From Asanoa iriomotensis (GTDB taxonomy: Bacteria; Actinomycetota; Actinomycetes; Mycobacteriales; Micromonosporaceae): 64,000 nt of DNA. The notes under the pieces were generated by a model that saw only the letters and a list, made by a program, of their open reading frames with translations, searched no databases and was not told the origin of the DNA. The DNA lies in assembly GCF_016862515.1 (NCBI RefSeq), contig NZ_BONC01000034.1, positions 31,020-95,019 of the forward strand, written 5' to 3'. Below are positions 48,023 to 58,121 of the stretch, in pieces. The translations under genes and the position numbers were made by a program. Numbering within the stretch: the first letter of the stretch is position 1; each line of letters starts with the position of its first letter.

Positions 48023-49528
48023 TCAGCTGCCCTCCGCGTCGGTGACCACCGCGCGCATGATCTGGCCGCCGATCCGGGCCGCCTCGGCGCTGCCGCCGGG
48101 GCCGGCCTCCTGCAGGAACACGGCGACGGCGCTGACCGGCTGGCCGTCCTTGATCGCGAAGCCGATGAACCAGCCGTGGTCCTTGCGGTCCGGTGCGGAC
48201 TGCGCGGTGCCGGTCTTGCCGCCGACCACGATGTTGTCGATCTGGGCGTTGCGGCCGGTGCCGTTCTCGACGACGTTGACCATCATGTCGCGCAGGTCGC
48301 CGGCCACCTGGCGGCTCACCACCGCGCCGTTGAGCTCCTTCGGCGTGGCCGTGTAGTGCGAGGTGGTGCGGTCCGGCCCGAGCAGCTTCTGCACAAGGTA
48401 AGGACGCATCTGCCGACCGTCGTTGGCGACCGCCGCGGCGATCAGCGCGCCCTGCATGGGCGTCATCCGGACGTTGTTCTGGCCGATGCCGCTCTGCGCG
48501 AGCGCCGCCGGGTCGTCGCCGCCGTCCGGGTTCTTGATGTCGCCGGTCTCGCTCGGCGCGATCGGAATGCCCTCCGCGTTGAGCCGCCCGCAGGTCAGGT
48601 CGGTGTTGCCGAAGCCGAACTTGCGCGCCTCTTCCTTGATCTTGTCAGCGCCGAGCGCGACCGCGAGCTTCGCGAAGCCCGTGTTGCACGACTCGGTCAG
48701 TGCCTCGCGGAGCGTGACCTGGGGCTCCGGGCAGATCGACGCGGCCGCGTTGCGGATGTCGGTGCCCGAGGTGGGCGGGGTGTACGACGACCCGGCCGAG
48801 ATCTCGGTCTGCTGGGTGTAGCCACTCTCCAGCGCAGCCGCGGCGTCGATCACCTTGAACGTCGAGCCGGGCGGGTAGGTCTCGCTCAGCGCCCGGTTGA
48901 CCAGCGGCTTGTCGGGGTTGCTGTCGAGCTTGTCGTACGCCGCCGTGGCCGCGTCGGTGTCGTGGCTCACCAGCGGGTTGGGGTCGAAGCTGGGCATCGA
49001 GACCAGCGCCTGCACCGCGCCGGTCTGTGGGTTGATCGCCACCGCCGCGCCCTTGTCGGCACCCACCCGGTTGTTGCTCAGCTCCTTGTAGGCCGTCTCC
49101 TGCGCCCGCTTGGAGAGGCTGAGCAGCACGCTGCCGCCGGGCGTCTTCTCGCCGGTCCACAGGTCGGAGATGCGGTCGGCGACCAGCGCGTCGGCGGTGC
49201 CGGCGAGGAACTCGTCCTCGGTGCGCTCGATGCCGGTGGCCGCCAGGTTGACCGGGTTGTAGCCGACGACGTGGGCGTAGGCCTCGGGGTTCGGGTACTG
49301 CCGGATGTACTTGAGCTCGCCGTCGGTCGGCTTGCTGGTCGCCAGGGCCGTGCGGCCGGCCTCGATGACGCCCCGCTCGCGCTCGTACTCGGCCACCTGC
49401 ACCCGGCCGTTGTAGTCGCTGTTGCGGTATTCGTCGGCCTTGTAGGCCTGCACCCAGTTGAGGTTGGCGAAGAGCAGCGCGAAGAGCACCAGGACGACGA
49501 CGCCGACCCGGCGCAGGGGTGCGTTCAC
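48023..49528 (-). CDS. pbpA: Class B penicillin-binding protein PbpA
   Basis: 501 residues with one N-terminal membrane helix (about 7-24), a short non-catalytic domain and a transpeptidase domain: the nucleophile Ser222 in STFK, the SCN motif (280-282) and KTG (438-440). PbpA is the transpeptidase partner of the SEDS polymerase encoded just upstream and is needed for septal or polar wall synthesis. It overlaps rodA by four bases. Confidence 0.95.
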   Translation of the reverse strand: MNAPLRRVGVVVLVLFALLFANLNWVQAYKADEYRNSDYNGRVQVAEYERERGVIEAGRTALATSKPTDGELKYIRQYPNPEAYAHVVGYNPVNLAATGIERTEDEFLAGTADALVADRISDLWTGEKTPGGSVLLSLSKRAQETAYKELSNNRVGADKGAAVAINPQTGAVQALVSMPSFDPNPLVSHDTDAATAAYDKLDSNPDKPLVNRALSETYPPGSTFKVIDAAAALESGYTQQTEISAGSSYTPPTSGTDIRNAAASICPEPQVTLREALTESCNTGFAKLAVALGADKIKEEARKFGFGNTDLTCGRLNAEGIPIAPSETGDIKNPDGGDDPAALAQSGIGQNNVRMTPMQGALIAAAVANDGRQMRPYLVQKLLGPDRTTSHYTATPKELNGAVVSRQVAGDLRDMMVNVVENGTGRNAQIDNIVVGGKTGTAQSAPDRKDHGWFIGFAIKDGQPVSAVAVFLQEAGPGGSAEAARIGGQIMRAVVTDAEGS

Positions 49529-51018
49529 GGCTTGATCACCTCCGTGGGCGCCCCGTGCAGCTGCGCGGGGGCACTCGCTGTCGCGCCGCTCGGCCGGGCC
49601 GACACCGAGGCGTCGACCGGTCGCCGGGCCGCATCGGAGACCCGTAGCAGCACCGCGATCAGCATCCAGTTGGCCATCAGCGACGAACCACCGGCGGACA
49701 GGAACGGCGTGGTCTGCCCGGTCAGCGGAATCAGCCGGCTGATCCCACCCACGATGACGAACACCTGCAAGGCCAGCGTGAACGCGAGACCGCCGGCGAG
49801 CAGCTTGCCGAACGAGTCACGCACCGCGAGCCCCGCGCGCAGGCCGCGCTGGACGATCAGCAAGTAGATGATCAGGAGCGCGGAGAGCCCGAAGAGGCCG
49901 ATCTCCTCGCCGATGCCGGCGAAGATGAAGTCGTTGTGCACCTCGGGGATCTTGGTCGGCTGCCCGCCGCCCGGCCCCGCGCCGAACAGGCCGCCGCTGC
50001 CGAGCCCGAGCAGCGACTGGACCAGCTGGTAGCCGTCCACGTACGGGTCGGAGAACGGGTCGAGCCAGATCTCGGCGCGCTGGTAGAAGTTGGCGAACGG
50101 GCCGCCGACCGAGGCGCCGAGCAGGTACGCGGCGTACGCGCCGCCGAAGAACAGCAGCAGACCGATGATCAGCCAGCTGACCCGCTCCGTGGCGATGTAG
50201 AGCGTGACCACGAACATGCCGAAGTAGAGCAGCGAGGTGCCGAGGTCCTTCTCGAAGATCAGGACCAGCAGCGACACCGCCCAGACCGCGAGCACCGGGC
50301 CCAGGTCGCGGCCACGGGGGAAGTCGACGCCGAGCACCCGGCGGCTGGCCAGCGACAGGACCTCGCGCTTGCGCACCAGGTAGTAGGCGAAGAAGGCGAG
50401 CAGCGCCAGCTTGGCGAACTCACCCGGCTGGATCTGGAAGCCGCCCACCTTGATCCACAGCTTGGCGCCGTTGATCTCCGAGAACCGCCCCGGCAGCAGG
50501 GCCGGGATGAGCACCAGGACGATGCCGCCAAGACCCAGCGTGTACGCGTACCGGGAGATCGCCCGGTGGTCCTTGACCACCAGGAGCACGATCGCGGCGA
50601 ACACGACCGCGATCAGCGTCCAGGCGAGCTGGCGGCCGCCCGTACCCGCGAAGATCGGGAAGTTGAGGCGCTCGGCCGCCGGCGCCTCGGCCAGGTCGAG
50701 CCGGCGCAGGAAGGCCACGCCGATGCCGTTGAGCAGGGCGACGGCGGGGATCAGGGCCGGGTCGGCGTACGGCGCGGCGTACCGGACCACCAGGTGCAGG
50801 CCGAGGAACAGCACGCTGAGCACGGCCGCCGGCACCCAGAAGTTGCCGGTGATCGTGTCGAACATGGTGAGCTGGATCGTCGCGCTGTAGGCCGCGACGA
50901 GGACCATCGCGAAACCGAGCAGCGCGAGCTCGGCGTTGCGACGGGTCTGCACGTCACGGACGCGCGGCAGCTCACCCGTCGCCGCGGGTGTGTTAACCGG
51001 ACCGGCCTGCGCACTCAC
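49525..51018 (-). CDS. rodA: SEDS peptidoglycan polymerase RodA
   Basis: 497 residues from GTG 51018, with about eleven to twelve membrane helices. The FtsW/RodA/SpoVE signature is seen in the late ENDFIFA-type region (VHNDFIFAGIGEEIGLFG) and GGSSLMANWMLIAVLL, and the WIKVGGFQIQPGEFAKLAL loop before it. The enzyme polymerises lipid II glycan strands with its PBP partner PbpA. The start is four bases after the pstP stop. Confidence 0.95.
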   Translation of the reverse strand: MSAQAGPVNTPAATGELPRVRDVQTRRNAELALLGFAMVLVAAYSATIQLTMFDTITGNFWVPAAVLSVLFLGLHLVVRYAAPYADPALIPAVALLNGIGVAFLRRLDLAEAPAAERLNFPIFAGTGGRQLAWTLIAVVFAAIVLLVVKDHRAISRYAYTLGLGGIVLVLIPALLPGRFSEINGAKLWIKVGGFQIQPGEFAKLALLAFFAYYLVRKREVLSLASRRVLGVDFPRGRDLGPVLAVWAVSLLVLIFEKDLGTSLLYFGMFVVTLYIATERVSWLIIGLLLFFGGAYAAYLLGASVGGPFANFYQRAEIWLDPFSDPYVDGYQLVQSLLGLGSGGLFGAGPGGGQPTKIPEVHNDFIFAGIGEEIGLFGLSALLIIYLLIVQRGLRAGLAVRDSFGKLLAGGLAFTLALQVFVIVGGISRLIPLTGQTTPFLSAGGSSLMANWMLIAVLLRVSDAARRPVDASVSARPSGATASAPAQLHGAPTEVIKP

Positions 51019-51022
51019 GATG

Positions 51023-52477
51023 TCAGTCGGACGGCCGGCAGTCCGCCGGGTCGATGACCGGCGGCACGGTGTCGGTTGGCGGCGCCTCGGGCACCGAGGT
51101 CGGCGTGCCGATCCCGGTCGCGGGCGCGCCCGGGGTCACCGTGGCGGTCGCGGTCGGGCCCGTCGTCGGCGGGCTCGTCGCCGTCAGGGTCGGCTCGGTG
51201 ACCGGCGCCGTCGGGCTCGGCGGGCAGGCCGGCTTCAGGTTGGGGTTGGTCGGGTCGTCGGTGGTGAGCTCGGCCAGCCGGCGCTGGGCATCGGCCTCGC
51301 TGTTGGCCTGGATGCCCTGCTTGACCCGCTCCTGCGCGACGGACGTGAGCTCGTCGAGCGTGGTGGCACTGGTCGACTGGACGCTCGACAGGTCGACGCC
51401 GGCGATCTCGCCCGGCACGCCGCGGAACACGGCGAGCTGGCCGTCTTCCGTGGCGCCCACGTAGAACTGCTGCTGGGTCACCCGCCAGCCGGCCCAGAGA
51501 CCGCCACCGAGGATGATCAGCAGCACGCCGAGCAGCAGCGCGGTGCGCAACGGCCGCCGGCGGCGCCGGTCGGCGTCGTCCTCGTGCGACCCGGACCGGC
51601 CGTTGGCCTCGGCCGGCAGGTTCTGGTCAGGCACCGGGGCGCGCGGCCCGGCGAGCGCCGCGGAGGCCCGGGCGGCCGGCGTGTCGGGGTTGGCCGAGGT
51701 GCTGTTGCCCCGGTCGCGGGCCGCCGCGCCGCCGACGATCGGAGCCGCCTCGACGATGTCCTGGTCGGTCGCGTCGGCGACGACCACGGTGATGTTGTCG
51801 GGGCCGCCGCCGCGCAGCGCGAGCGCGACCAGGCGCTCGACGCACTGCTGGGGGTCGGCGAAGTCACGCAACGACTCGGCGATCGTCTCGGCGCTGACCA
51901 CGCCGGAGAGCCCGTCGCTGCAGATCAGGTAGCGATCGCCGCGGAGCACCTGGCGCACGGAGTATTCCGGGTCGATGTCGCGGCCGTCGAGCGCGCGGGT
52001 GAGCAGCGACCGTTGCGGGTGGCTGCTCGCCTCCTCCGCGCTGATCCGGCCCTCGTCGACCAGCATCTGTACGTAGGTGTCGTCCTTGGTGATCTGCGCG
52101 AACTCGCCGTCGCGCAGCATGTAGGCCCGCGAGTCGCCGATGTGCACCATGCCGATCTTGCTGCCCGAGAACAGGATCGCGGTGAGCGTGGTGCCCATGC
52201 CCTCGAGGTGCGGATTGGCGTCGACGGTGTCGCGGAGTTGTTGGTTGGCGGTGTCGACGGCCGTGCGCAGCGCGTCGACGAGGGCGTCACCAGGGACGTC
52301 CTCGTCAAGCGGGGCCATGGCGCCGATGACGATGTTGCTCGCGACGTCACCGGCGGCCATGCCGCCCATTCCGTCGGCAACGGCGAGCAGCCGCGGTCCG
52401 GCATAGACGGAGTCTTGATTTCCGTCCCTGATCAGACCGCGGTCACTGCGGGCCGCGTAACGCAGTGTCAGTGTCAT
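51023..52477 (-). CDS. pstP: PP2C phosphatase PstP
   Basis: 484 residues. The cytoplasmic PP2C domain (about 1-240) has AVADGMGGMAAGD, VLMVDEG and GGGPDNITVVVAD motifs with the metal-binding Asp residues. A Pro/Ala-rich juxtamembrane region, one helix (about 315-335) and an external domain (about 340-484) follow, the last Pro/Thr-rich and ending in a CRPSD motif. PstP reverses PknA/PknB phosphorylation. It overlaps fhaB by four bases. Confidence 0.95.
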   Translation of the reverse strand: MTLTLRYAARSDRGLIRDGNQDSVYAGPRLLAVADGMGGMAAGDVASNIVIGAMAPLDEDVPGDALVDALRTAVDTANQQLRDTVDANPHLEGMGTTLTAILFSGSKIGMVHIGDSRAYMLRDGEFAQITKDDTYVQMLVDEGRISAEEASSHPQRSLLTRALDGRDIDPEYSVRQVLRGDRYLICSDGLSGVVSAETIAESLRDFADPQQCVERLVALALRGGGPDNITVVVADATDQDIVEAAPIVGGAAARDRGNSTSANPDTPAARASAALAGPRAPVPDQNLPAEANGRSGSHEDDADRRRRRPLRTALLLGVLLIILGGGLWAGWRVTQQQFYVGATEDGQLAVFRGVPGEIAGVDLSSVQSTSATTLDELTSVAQERVKQGIQANSEADAQRRLAELTTDDPTNPNLKPACPPSPTAPVTEPTLTATSPPTTGPTATATVTPGAPATGIGTPTSVPEAPPTDTVPPVIDPADCRPSD

Positions 52478-52959
52478 GGCCGTAACTCGAGTGAAGTGCG
52501 GCCGATGCGGATCGGCACGCCGAGGGGGACGGGGGTCGGTCCGGTGACCTTAGCGCGATCGAGATACGTCCCGTTCGTCGAGCCCAGGTCTTCCACGAAC
52601 CACTGCCCTGACCTGGGAACAAGCCGGGCGTGACGCGCCGACGCGTAATCGTCGGTGATCACCAGTGTCGAGTCCTCGGCGCGGCCGATCGTGATCTGGC
52701 CGTCACCGAGCGTGATTCGCGTGCCGGCAAGCTGTCCCGCGGTCACCACCAACTGGTGAGCCGCGCGGCCTCGCTTCACCTTGGCCGGCCGCTGTTGGCC
52801 GGTCGACGCACCCACCCCCCGTGGTGCGGCGACCAGCCTGCTGGATCGGGCCCCGGCGAAGAGGTCACGCCGGATCACACCCACCACCGTGAACACGAAG
52901 ATCCACAGCAGAATGAGGAATCCGATCCGGGCGACTTCGACGACGAAATCTCCGGCCAA
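52474..52959 (-). CDS. fhaB: FHA-domain protein FhaB
   Basis: 161 residues with one N-terminal membrane helix (about residues 8-28), a basic linker and a C-terminal FHA domain (about 75-160): TLVITDDYASARHARLV and WFVEDLGSTNGTYLDRAKV hold the Ser-Arg-His and Asn phosphothreonine-binding residues. FhaB (FipA in mycobacteria) is a PknA/PknB target that links FtsZ and FtsQ. It is four bases after fhaA. Confidence 0.94.
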   Translation of the reverse strand: MAGDFVVEVARIGFLILLWIFVFTVVGVIRRDLFAGARSSRLVAAPRGVGASTGQQRPAKVKRGRAAHQLVVTAGQLAGTRITLGDGQITIGRAEDSTLVITDDYASARHARLVPRSGQWFVEDLGSTNGTYLDRAKVTGPTPVPLGVPIRIGRTSLELRP

Positions 52960-52963
52960 CGGG

Positions 52964-53734
52964 CTAACCGTCCACGCGGAACGTCAGCGTCGTCGTGCCG
53001 AGCTGGATCATGTCACCGGGGTTGAGGGCGACGGCCGAGACGCGCTGGCCGTTGACCATCGTGCCGTTGGTCGAGCCGAGGTCGGTGAGCACGACCTGCG
53101 CGCCGTCGAAGTCGAGCCGGGCGTGGCGCCGCGAGATCCCGACGTCGGGCAGCCGCAGGTTGGCCTGGTCTCCCCGGCCGATCACGGTCGAACCCATCTG
53201 CAGCGGGTACGTGCGACCGTCGCCGGAGACCAGGCGGATGTTGCGCCCGCCGGCGCCGCCGCCGTGCATCGGCGGCTGGCCGTAGCCCTGGTCGTAGGGC
53301 TGCTGCTGCTGTTGGTAGCCGCCCCCCTGGTCGTATCCCTGCTGCACGGGCGCGACGTCGCCGCCCGTGTAGACCTCGGCCGTGACCCGGAACATGCCGG
53401 TGTCGAGGCCGTCGCCGCGCTCGATCTCGACGATCACGTCGCCGTAGACCGTCCACGCCTGCTCGCCGATGAACTCCGCCTGTGACTGGGCGAGCTCCTG
53501 GGCGAGCGCGGCCGCGTACGGCGCGAGCCGGCTGTGGTCATAGGGAGATAGGTCGATCACGTAGCGGTTGGGCACCAGAGTCCGCCCGCCGGCCAGGATA
53601 GCCTTGTGCGCCTCCGCCTCCCGCTGCATGGCGTTGAGGATCTCCACAGGGTGGACGACCCCCTTGAACACCTTGGCGAAGGCCCCTTCGACCAGGCCTT
53701 CCAAACGCTTCTCGAAGCGTTGCAGCACGCTCAC
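52964..53734 (-). CDS. fhaA: FHA-domain protein FhaA
   Basis: 256 residues from GTG 53734, chosen for GAGGAGG five bases ahead; an in-frame ATG at 53761 would add nine residues. The DUF3662 domain (about 1-125: VLQRFEKRLEGLVEGAFAKVFKG) is followed by a Gln/Tyr/Gly-rich linker (about 135-170) and the C-terminal FHA domain (about 180-256) with ISRRHARLDF and DLGSTNGTMVNG. In mycobacteria FhaA binds phosphorylated MviN and PknB and regulates wall synthesis. It is first of the seven-gene operon. Confidence 0.94.
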   Translation of the reverse strand: MSVLQRFEKRLEGLVEGAFAKVFKGVVHPVEILNAMQREAEAHKAILAGGRTLVPNRYVIDLSPYDHSRLAPYAAALAQELAQSQAEFIGEQAWTVYGDVIVEIERGDGLDTGMFRVTAEVYTGGDVAPVQQGYDQGGGYQQQQQPYDQGYGQPPMHGGGAGGRNIRLVSGDGRTYPLQMGSTVIGRGDQANLRLPDVGISRRHARLDFDGAQVVLTDLGSTNGTMVNGQRVSAVALNPGDMIQLGTTTLTFRVDG

Positions 53735-53997
53735 CGGCTCCTCCTCGGGTTCCGAGGCCATGATGGTATCCGGCCGGGGCACCAACAGTCCGCATGGCGA
53801 CCGGCCGACGGTCATTACCGGTCTCCGTGGAACGCCGTGGGAGCGCTGCCGCACGTGACGACTGGGTGCCCGACGCCCACTGACATGCCCGTCACCGGAG
53901 TGGCGGAAACGCCGTGTTAGTCTTCCCAGGCGCCGCGAGCGGCAACCGCCCACGGCCACCGGCAGGGATAGCGTAATATGTGCCGGCAGCTGTTCCC

Positions 53998-54083
53998 GGG
54001 GAAGTGGCGGAATGGCAGACGCGCACGGTTCAGGTCCGTGTGCCCGAAAGGGCGTGGGGGTTCAACTCCCCCCTTCCCCACCA
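53998..54083 (+). tRNA. tRNA-Leu (anticodon CAG)
   Basis: An 86-base class II tRNA including CCA. The acceptor GGGGAAG pairs with CTTCCCC; the anticodon stem CACGG/CCGTG encloses TTCAGGT (anticodon CAG); a variable arm (GTGCCCGAAAGGGCGT) and T-arm (GGGGG/CCCCC with TTCAACT) are present. Confidence 0.95.
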
Positions 54084-54156
54084 TGACGTTGGGCTCCGCG
54101 ACTCGCGGAGCCCTAACGTTATGCCTGCCCCGTCGCCGAGCAGCCTGGAGTGATGC

Positions 54157-55230
54157 GTGTCCGTCGCGTTGGTGACCGGTTCCGGAGGCCTGATCGGCTC
54201 GGAGGCCAGCCGGCATTTCGCCGGGCTCGGCCTGGATGTCGTGGGCATCGACAACGACATGCGCCGCTACTTCTACGGCGAGGACGGCTCGACCGCCTGG
54301 AGTGTCGCGCAGCTCGGCGAGCAGCTAGGCGGCGCGTACACGCACTACGACGCCGACATCCGGGACCGCGCGGGCCTCGAACAGATCTTCAAGAAATACG
54401 GCTCGGACATCGCCGTGGTGATCCACACCGCCGGCCAGCCCTCGCACGACTGGGCCGCCAAGGAGCCGTTCACCGACTTCGACGTCAACGCGGTCGGCAC
54501 CCTCAACGTGCTGGAGAACACCCGAGCGCACGCGATCGACGCGCCGTTCATCTTCTGCTCGACCAACAAGGTCTACGGCGACCGGCCCAACAGCCTGCCG
54601 CTGATCGAGCAGGAAACCCGTTATGAAATCGCTCCCGACCACCCCTACGCGCAGGGCGTGACCGAGGACATGTCGATCGACGACTGCCTCCACTCGATCT
54701 TCGGGGTGAGCAAGGTCGCGGCCGATGTGATGGTCCAGGAATACGGCCGCTACTTCGGCATGAAGACCGCCGCGTTCCGGGGTGGCACGCTGACCGGCCC
54801 GGCCCACTCGGCCGCCGAGCTGCACGGCTTCCTCGGCTACGTGATGCGCTGCGTGATGGAGGAGCGCACCTACAACCTCTACGGCTACAAGGGCAAGATG
54901 GTCCGCGACGCGATCCACTCGCACGACGTGCTGACCGCGTTCGAGGCGTTCTTCCGGGCACCCCGCTCCGGCCAGATCTACAACCTGGGCGGCGGCCGGC
55001 ACTCGAACACCTCGCACATCGAGGCGTTCGCCGTGGCCAAGGAGATCTCCGGCCGTGAGCCGCGGATCAACTACGTGGAGCAGGCGCGGATCGGCGACCA
55101 CCAGTGGTGGATCAGCAGCATGGCCCGGTTCCAGGAGCACTACCCGCAGTGGCAGCAGACCTACGACGTGCCGATGATCCTGCGCGAGATCTACGAGGCC
55201 AACGTCGACCGCTGGGTGCCCGGGTCGTGA
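54157..55230 (+). CDS. NAD-dependent SDR, CDP-paratose 2-epimerase-like
   Basis: 357 residues of extended SDR fold: TGSGGLIGS cofactor motif (about 7-15), the later IDNDMRRYF loop, the [13 protein letters not shown] segment and [20 protein letters not shown], in which the Lys of the SDR catalytic motif is followed by the family's typical Val-Ala-Ala-Asp. Related proteins in plant and bacterial polysaccharide pathways convert CDP-paratose to CDP-tyvelose. Fused by overlap (GTGA) to a WecG/TagA glycosyltransferase gene, it probably makes a sugar for a surface glycan. The exact substrate is inferred. Confidence 0.82.
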   Translation: MSVALVTGSGGLIGSEASRHFAGLGLDVVGIDNDMRRYFYGEDGSTAWSVAQLGEQLGGAYTHYDADIRDRAGLEQIFKKYGSDIAVVIHTAGQPSHDWAAKEPFTDFDVNAVGTLNVLENTRAHAIDAPFIFCSTNKVYGDRPNSLPLIEQETRYEIAPDHPYAQGVTEDMSIDDCLHSIFGVSKVAADVMVQEYGRYFGMKTAAFRGGTLTGPAHSAAELHGFLGYVMRCVMEERTYNLYGYKGKMVRDAIHSHDVLTAFEAFFRAPRSGQIYNLGGGRHSNTSHIEAFAVAKEISGREPRINYVEQARIGDHQWWISSMARFQEHYPQWQQTYDVPMILREIYEANVDRWVPGS

Positions 55231-56033
55231 TCGACAAAGGCCGGCACAGCATCCTCGGCGTCCTGGTCGACGCCGTCGACTACGAGTCCGCGACCGCCCG
55301 GGTGATCGAGGCGGCGCACGAACGCCGGCCGCTGGCGCTCACCGCGCTGGCCGTGCACGGCGTGATGACCGGCGTGCAGGACCCGCCGCACAACGCGCGG
55401 CTCAACTCCTTCGACGTGGTCACCCCCGACGGGCAGCCGGTGCGCTGGGGGCTCAACCTGCTGCACCGCACCGCGCTCACCGACCGGGTCTACGGCCCGA
55501 CGCTGACCCTGCGGGTGCTGGCGCGCTGCGCCGACGAGGGCCTGCCGGTCTACCTCTACGGCTCGACCGACGAGACGCTCGGCCGGCTCGTGCCGGCGCT
55601 GGAGAAGATGTTCCCGGCCCTCAAGTTCGCCGGCTGGGAGTCTTCGAAGTTCCGCACCGCCCTGCCGGGCGAGGCCGTGGAGATCGCCGACCGGATCAAG
55701 GCGTCCGGCGCCCGGGTGGTGCTGGTCGGGCTCGGCTGCCCGCGGCAGGAGATCTTCGCGTACGCCATGCGCCCGCTGCTCGACATGCCGCAACTGGCCG
55801 TCGGCGCCGCCTTCGACTACCACGCCGGGCTGCTCCGCAAGCCGCCGCCGTGGATGCAGAAGCGTGGCCTGGAGTGGCTCTGGCGGCTCGGCCTCGAGCC
55901 GCGCCGGCTCTGGCGTCGCTACGTGATCCTCAACCCGGCCTACGCGGCGCGCCTGTTCGCGCAGAAGACGGGCCTGTGGAAAGCGGCCCCGCCGCCACCG
56001 GCGACGGAGCCGCTCACGGAGTTCCCTGTCTAG
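55227..56033 (+). CDS. WecG/TagA/CpsF-family glycosyltransferase
   Basis: 268 residues from GTG 55227 overlapping the epimerase stop. The family pattern is clear: a Gly-Val-Leu-Val-Asp start, [16 protein letters not shown], the [14 protein letters not shown] motif with Asp and Arg, the [12 protein letters not shown] strand and the C-terminal [29 protein letters not shown] motif. It transfers an N-acetylmannosamine-type sugar to a lipid carrier in wall-polymer synthesis. It overlaps the convergent subtilase gene by four bases. Confidence 0.9.
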   Translation: MIDKGRHSILGVLVDAVDYESATARVIEAAHERRPLALTALAVHGVMTGVQDPPHNARLNSFDVVTPDGQPVRWGLNLLHRTALTDRVYGPTLTLRVLARCADEGLPVYLYGSTDETLGRLVPALEKMFPALKFAGWESSKFRTALPGEAVEIADRIKASGARVVLVGLGCPRQEIFAYAMRPLLDMPQLAVGAAFDYHAGLLRKPPPWMQKRGLEWLWRLGLEPRRLWRRYVILNPAYAARLFAQKTGLWKAAPPPPATEPLTEFPV

Positions 56034-57904
56034 AGCGTCAGGGTCCACGTGTTGATGTAGCCGGTGTCGGTGCTGTAGACGTCCCGAACCCGGAGTTGCC
56101 AGTTGCCGTTGGCCGACTCGCCCGACAGGTTGACCGTGTAGGTCGCGTTGACGTTGTCGGCGCTGTCGAAGGCGCTGCTGTTCTTGAGCCGGAAGGCGGT
56201 GCCGTCCGGCGCGACCAGGTCGATGACCAGGTCACCGCGGTACGTGTGGACGATGTTGACGGCCACGGTGGACGCCGTCGACGGCGCGCGCCCGCAGCCC
56301 GAGATGGCGATCGTGCTGGAGATGTTGGTGTTGTTGTCCGGGATCGCCACGTCGGTGCCGTTGGTGCCCGAGCAACCGCCGCCCGTGCCGCCGGTGACGG
56401 TCAACGAGTAGGTGGTCGACCGGGTGCCGGACGCGCCGGTCCCGTTGACGCTCACCGCGTAGGTCCCGGACGGGGTCGACGCCGAGGTGCTGATCGTCAT
56501 CGTCGAGGAACCGCCAGACGTGACGGTCGCCGGGCTGAAGCTGGCCGTCGCACCGGACGGCAGACCGCTCGCGGCCAGTGACACCGACTGGGCCGAGCCG
56601 GACGTGGTGCTGGTGGAGACGGTGGCGGTCGCGGCCGAGCCGGCGGTGACGGAGCCGCTGGTCGGCGAGACCGACACGGCGAAGTCGTTGGCCGGCGGCG
56701 TGCCGTCGTTGACCACGAAGAGCAGCCGGTTCGGGGTCCCGGTGCCTGGGTTGGTCACGACGTTCGGCGTCGAGTTGTTGACCAGGTAGTCGCGGACCTG
56801 CTGGTTGGTCCAGCTCGGGTTGGCCGAGAGCACCAGGGCGGCCGCCCCGGCCACGTGCGGCGTCGCCATCGACGTGCCGCTGATGGTGTTGGTGGCCGTG
56901 TTGCTGCTGTACCAGGCCGACGTGATGCTGACGCCCGGGCCCAGGATGTCGACGCAGGTGCCGAAGTTCGAGAACGAGGCCGCGGCGTCGTTGCTCTGGG
57001 TGGCGCCGACCGTGATCGCGTTGGGCACCCGGGCCGGCGAGTAGTTGCAGGCGTTCTGCCGCTGGCCGAGGGCGTTGCCGTTGCCCGCCGCGATGGCGAA
57101 CGTGACGCCGGAGTTGATGGCGTTGTTCACCGCGTTGTCGATCGAGGTGTTGGCACCGCCGCCGAGGCTCATGTTGGCGACGGCCGGCTTGATCGCGTTG
57201 GCGGTCACCCAGTCGATGCCGCCGATCACCTGTGCGTTCGTGCCGCTGCCCTGGCAGTTGAGCACCCGGACGGCGACCAGTTGCACGCCCTTGGCCACGC
57301 CGTACGCGTTGCCGCCGACCGTGCCGGCCACGTGCGTGCCGTGCCCGTTGCAGTCGTCGGCCGCACCGCCGTCGACCGCGTCGAAGCCGCTCGTCGCCCG
57401 CCCGCCGAAGTCCTGGTGGGTGGTCCGGATGCCGGTGTCGACGATGTACGCGTGCACGTTCGGGGCCGTGTTCGGGTACGTGTAGGACTGGTTGAGCGGC
57501 AGGTTGCGCTGGTCGATGCGGTCCAACCCCCAGGACGGCGGGTTGGTCTGCGTGCCGAGCGCGTGGACGGTGTGGTTCTGCTCGACGTAGGCGACGTTCG
57601 GGTTCGCGGCGACCTTGGCCGCCTGTGCCGCGCTGGCGCGCAGTTCGAAGCCGCGCAGCGCGCTGCGGTAGGTCCGCATCACCTTGCCGCCGTGCCGGCC
57701 GGCCAGCGCCGTCGCGCTGCCGTCGACCGACGTGCGGGCGACCGCGCTGTCCTTGAACACGACGATGTAGCTGTCTGCGACGGCGGTCTCGCCGCCGGCG
57801 CTCAGGACGGTCCCGGACGGTTCGGCGGCCGCCGCGGGTGCGGCGAAGGCGAACGCGGTCAGCGTGGCGACACCGACCAGGACGGACTTACGCGGGAGTT
57901 TCAT
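56030..57904 (-). CDS. Secreted S8 subtilisin-like serine protease with P domain
   Basis: 624-residue precursor: signal peptide (about 1-27), inhibitor I9 prodomain (about 40-110), peptidase domain with catalytic Asp156 (YIVDTG), His188 (GHGTHVAG), oxyanion Asn275 and Ser345 (GTSMATPH), then a Ser/Thr-rich linker with an Ig-like stretch (about 415-500) and a C-terminal P/Homo B domain (about 510-624). An extracellular enzyme; the Asn-rich strands and Cys pairs fit a secreted, stable protein. Confidence 0.95.
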   Translation of the reverse strand: MKLPRKSVLVGVATLTAFAFAAPAAAAEPSGTVLSAGGETAVADSYIVVFKDSAVARTSVDGSATALAGRHGGKVMRTYRSALRGFELRASAAQAAKVAANPNVAYVEQNHTVHALGTQTNPPSWGLDRIDQRNLPLNQSYTYPNTAPNVHAYIVDTGIRTTHQDFGGRATSGFDAVDGGAADDCNGHGTHVAGTVGGNAYGVAKGVQLVAVRVLNCQGSGTNAQVIGGIDWVTANAIKPAVANMSLGGGANTSIDNAVNNAINSGVTFAIAAGNGNALGQRQNACNYSPARVPNAITVGATQSNDAAASFSNFGTCVDILGPGVSITSAWYSSNTATNTISGTSMATPHVAGAAALVLSANPSWTNQQVRDYLVNNSTPNVVTNPGTGTPNRLLFVVNDGTPPANDFAVSVSPTSGSVTAGSAATATVSTSTTSGSAQSVSLAASGLPSGATASFSPATVTSGGSSTMTISTSASTPSGTYAVSVNGTGASGTRSTTYSLTVTGGTGGGCSGTNGTDVAIPDNNTNISSTIAISGCGRAPSTASTVAVNIVHTYRGDLVIDLVAPDGTAFRLKNSSAFDSADNVNATYTVNLSGESANGNWQLRVRDVYSTDTGYINTWTLTL

Positions 57905-58121
57905 CTCCCTCCTCCCCTCCGATCGGTGGACCGGCCGTCCCCGTTCGTGACGGGATATCGGCGTTCACCGATCTTTGGGTGAGGCTATGCCGCGCGGGCA
58001 GATGTGAATAGATGTCGAATTTTCAATACCACTGGCGTGTCCCCCTACGGGTGACACCTGCGGGTGGGACCCGGGAGGCGCCCGGATGTGTTCCGTTGCC
58101 TTGTGGACGATCCTCTATGGC

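Noticed and set aside
54157..56033. Possible start of a surface-polysaccharide or natural-product cluster
   Set aside because: Only two glycan genes are present, followed by a protease and unrelated genes.
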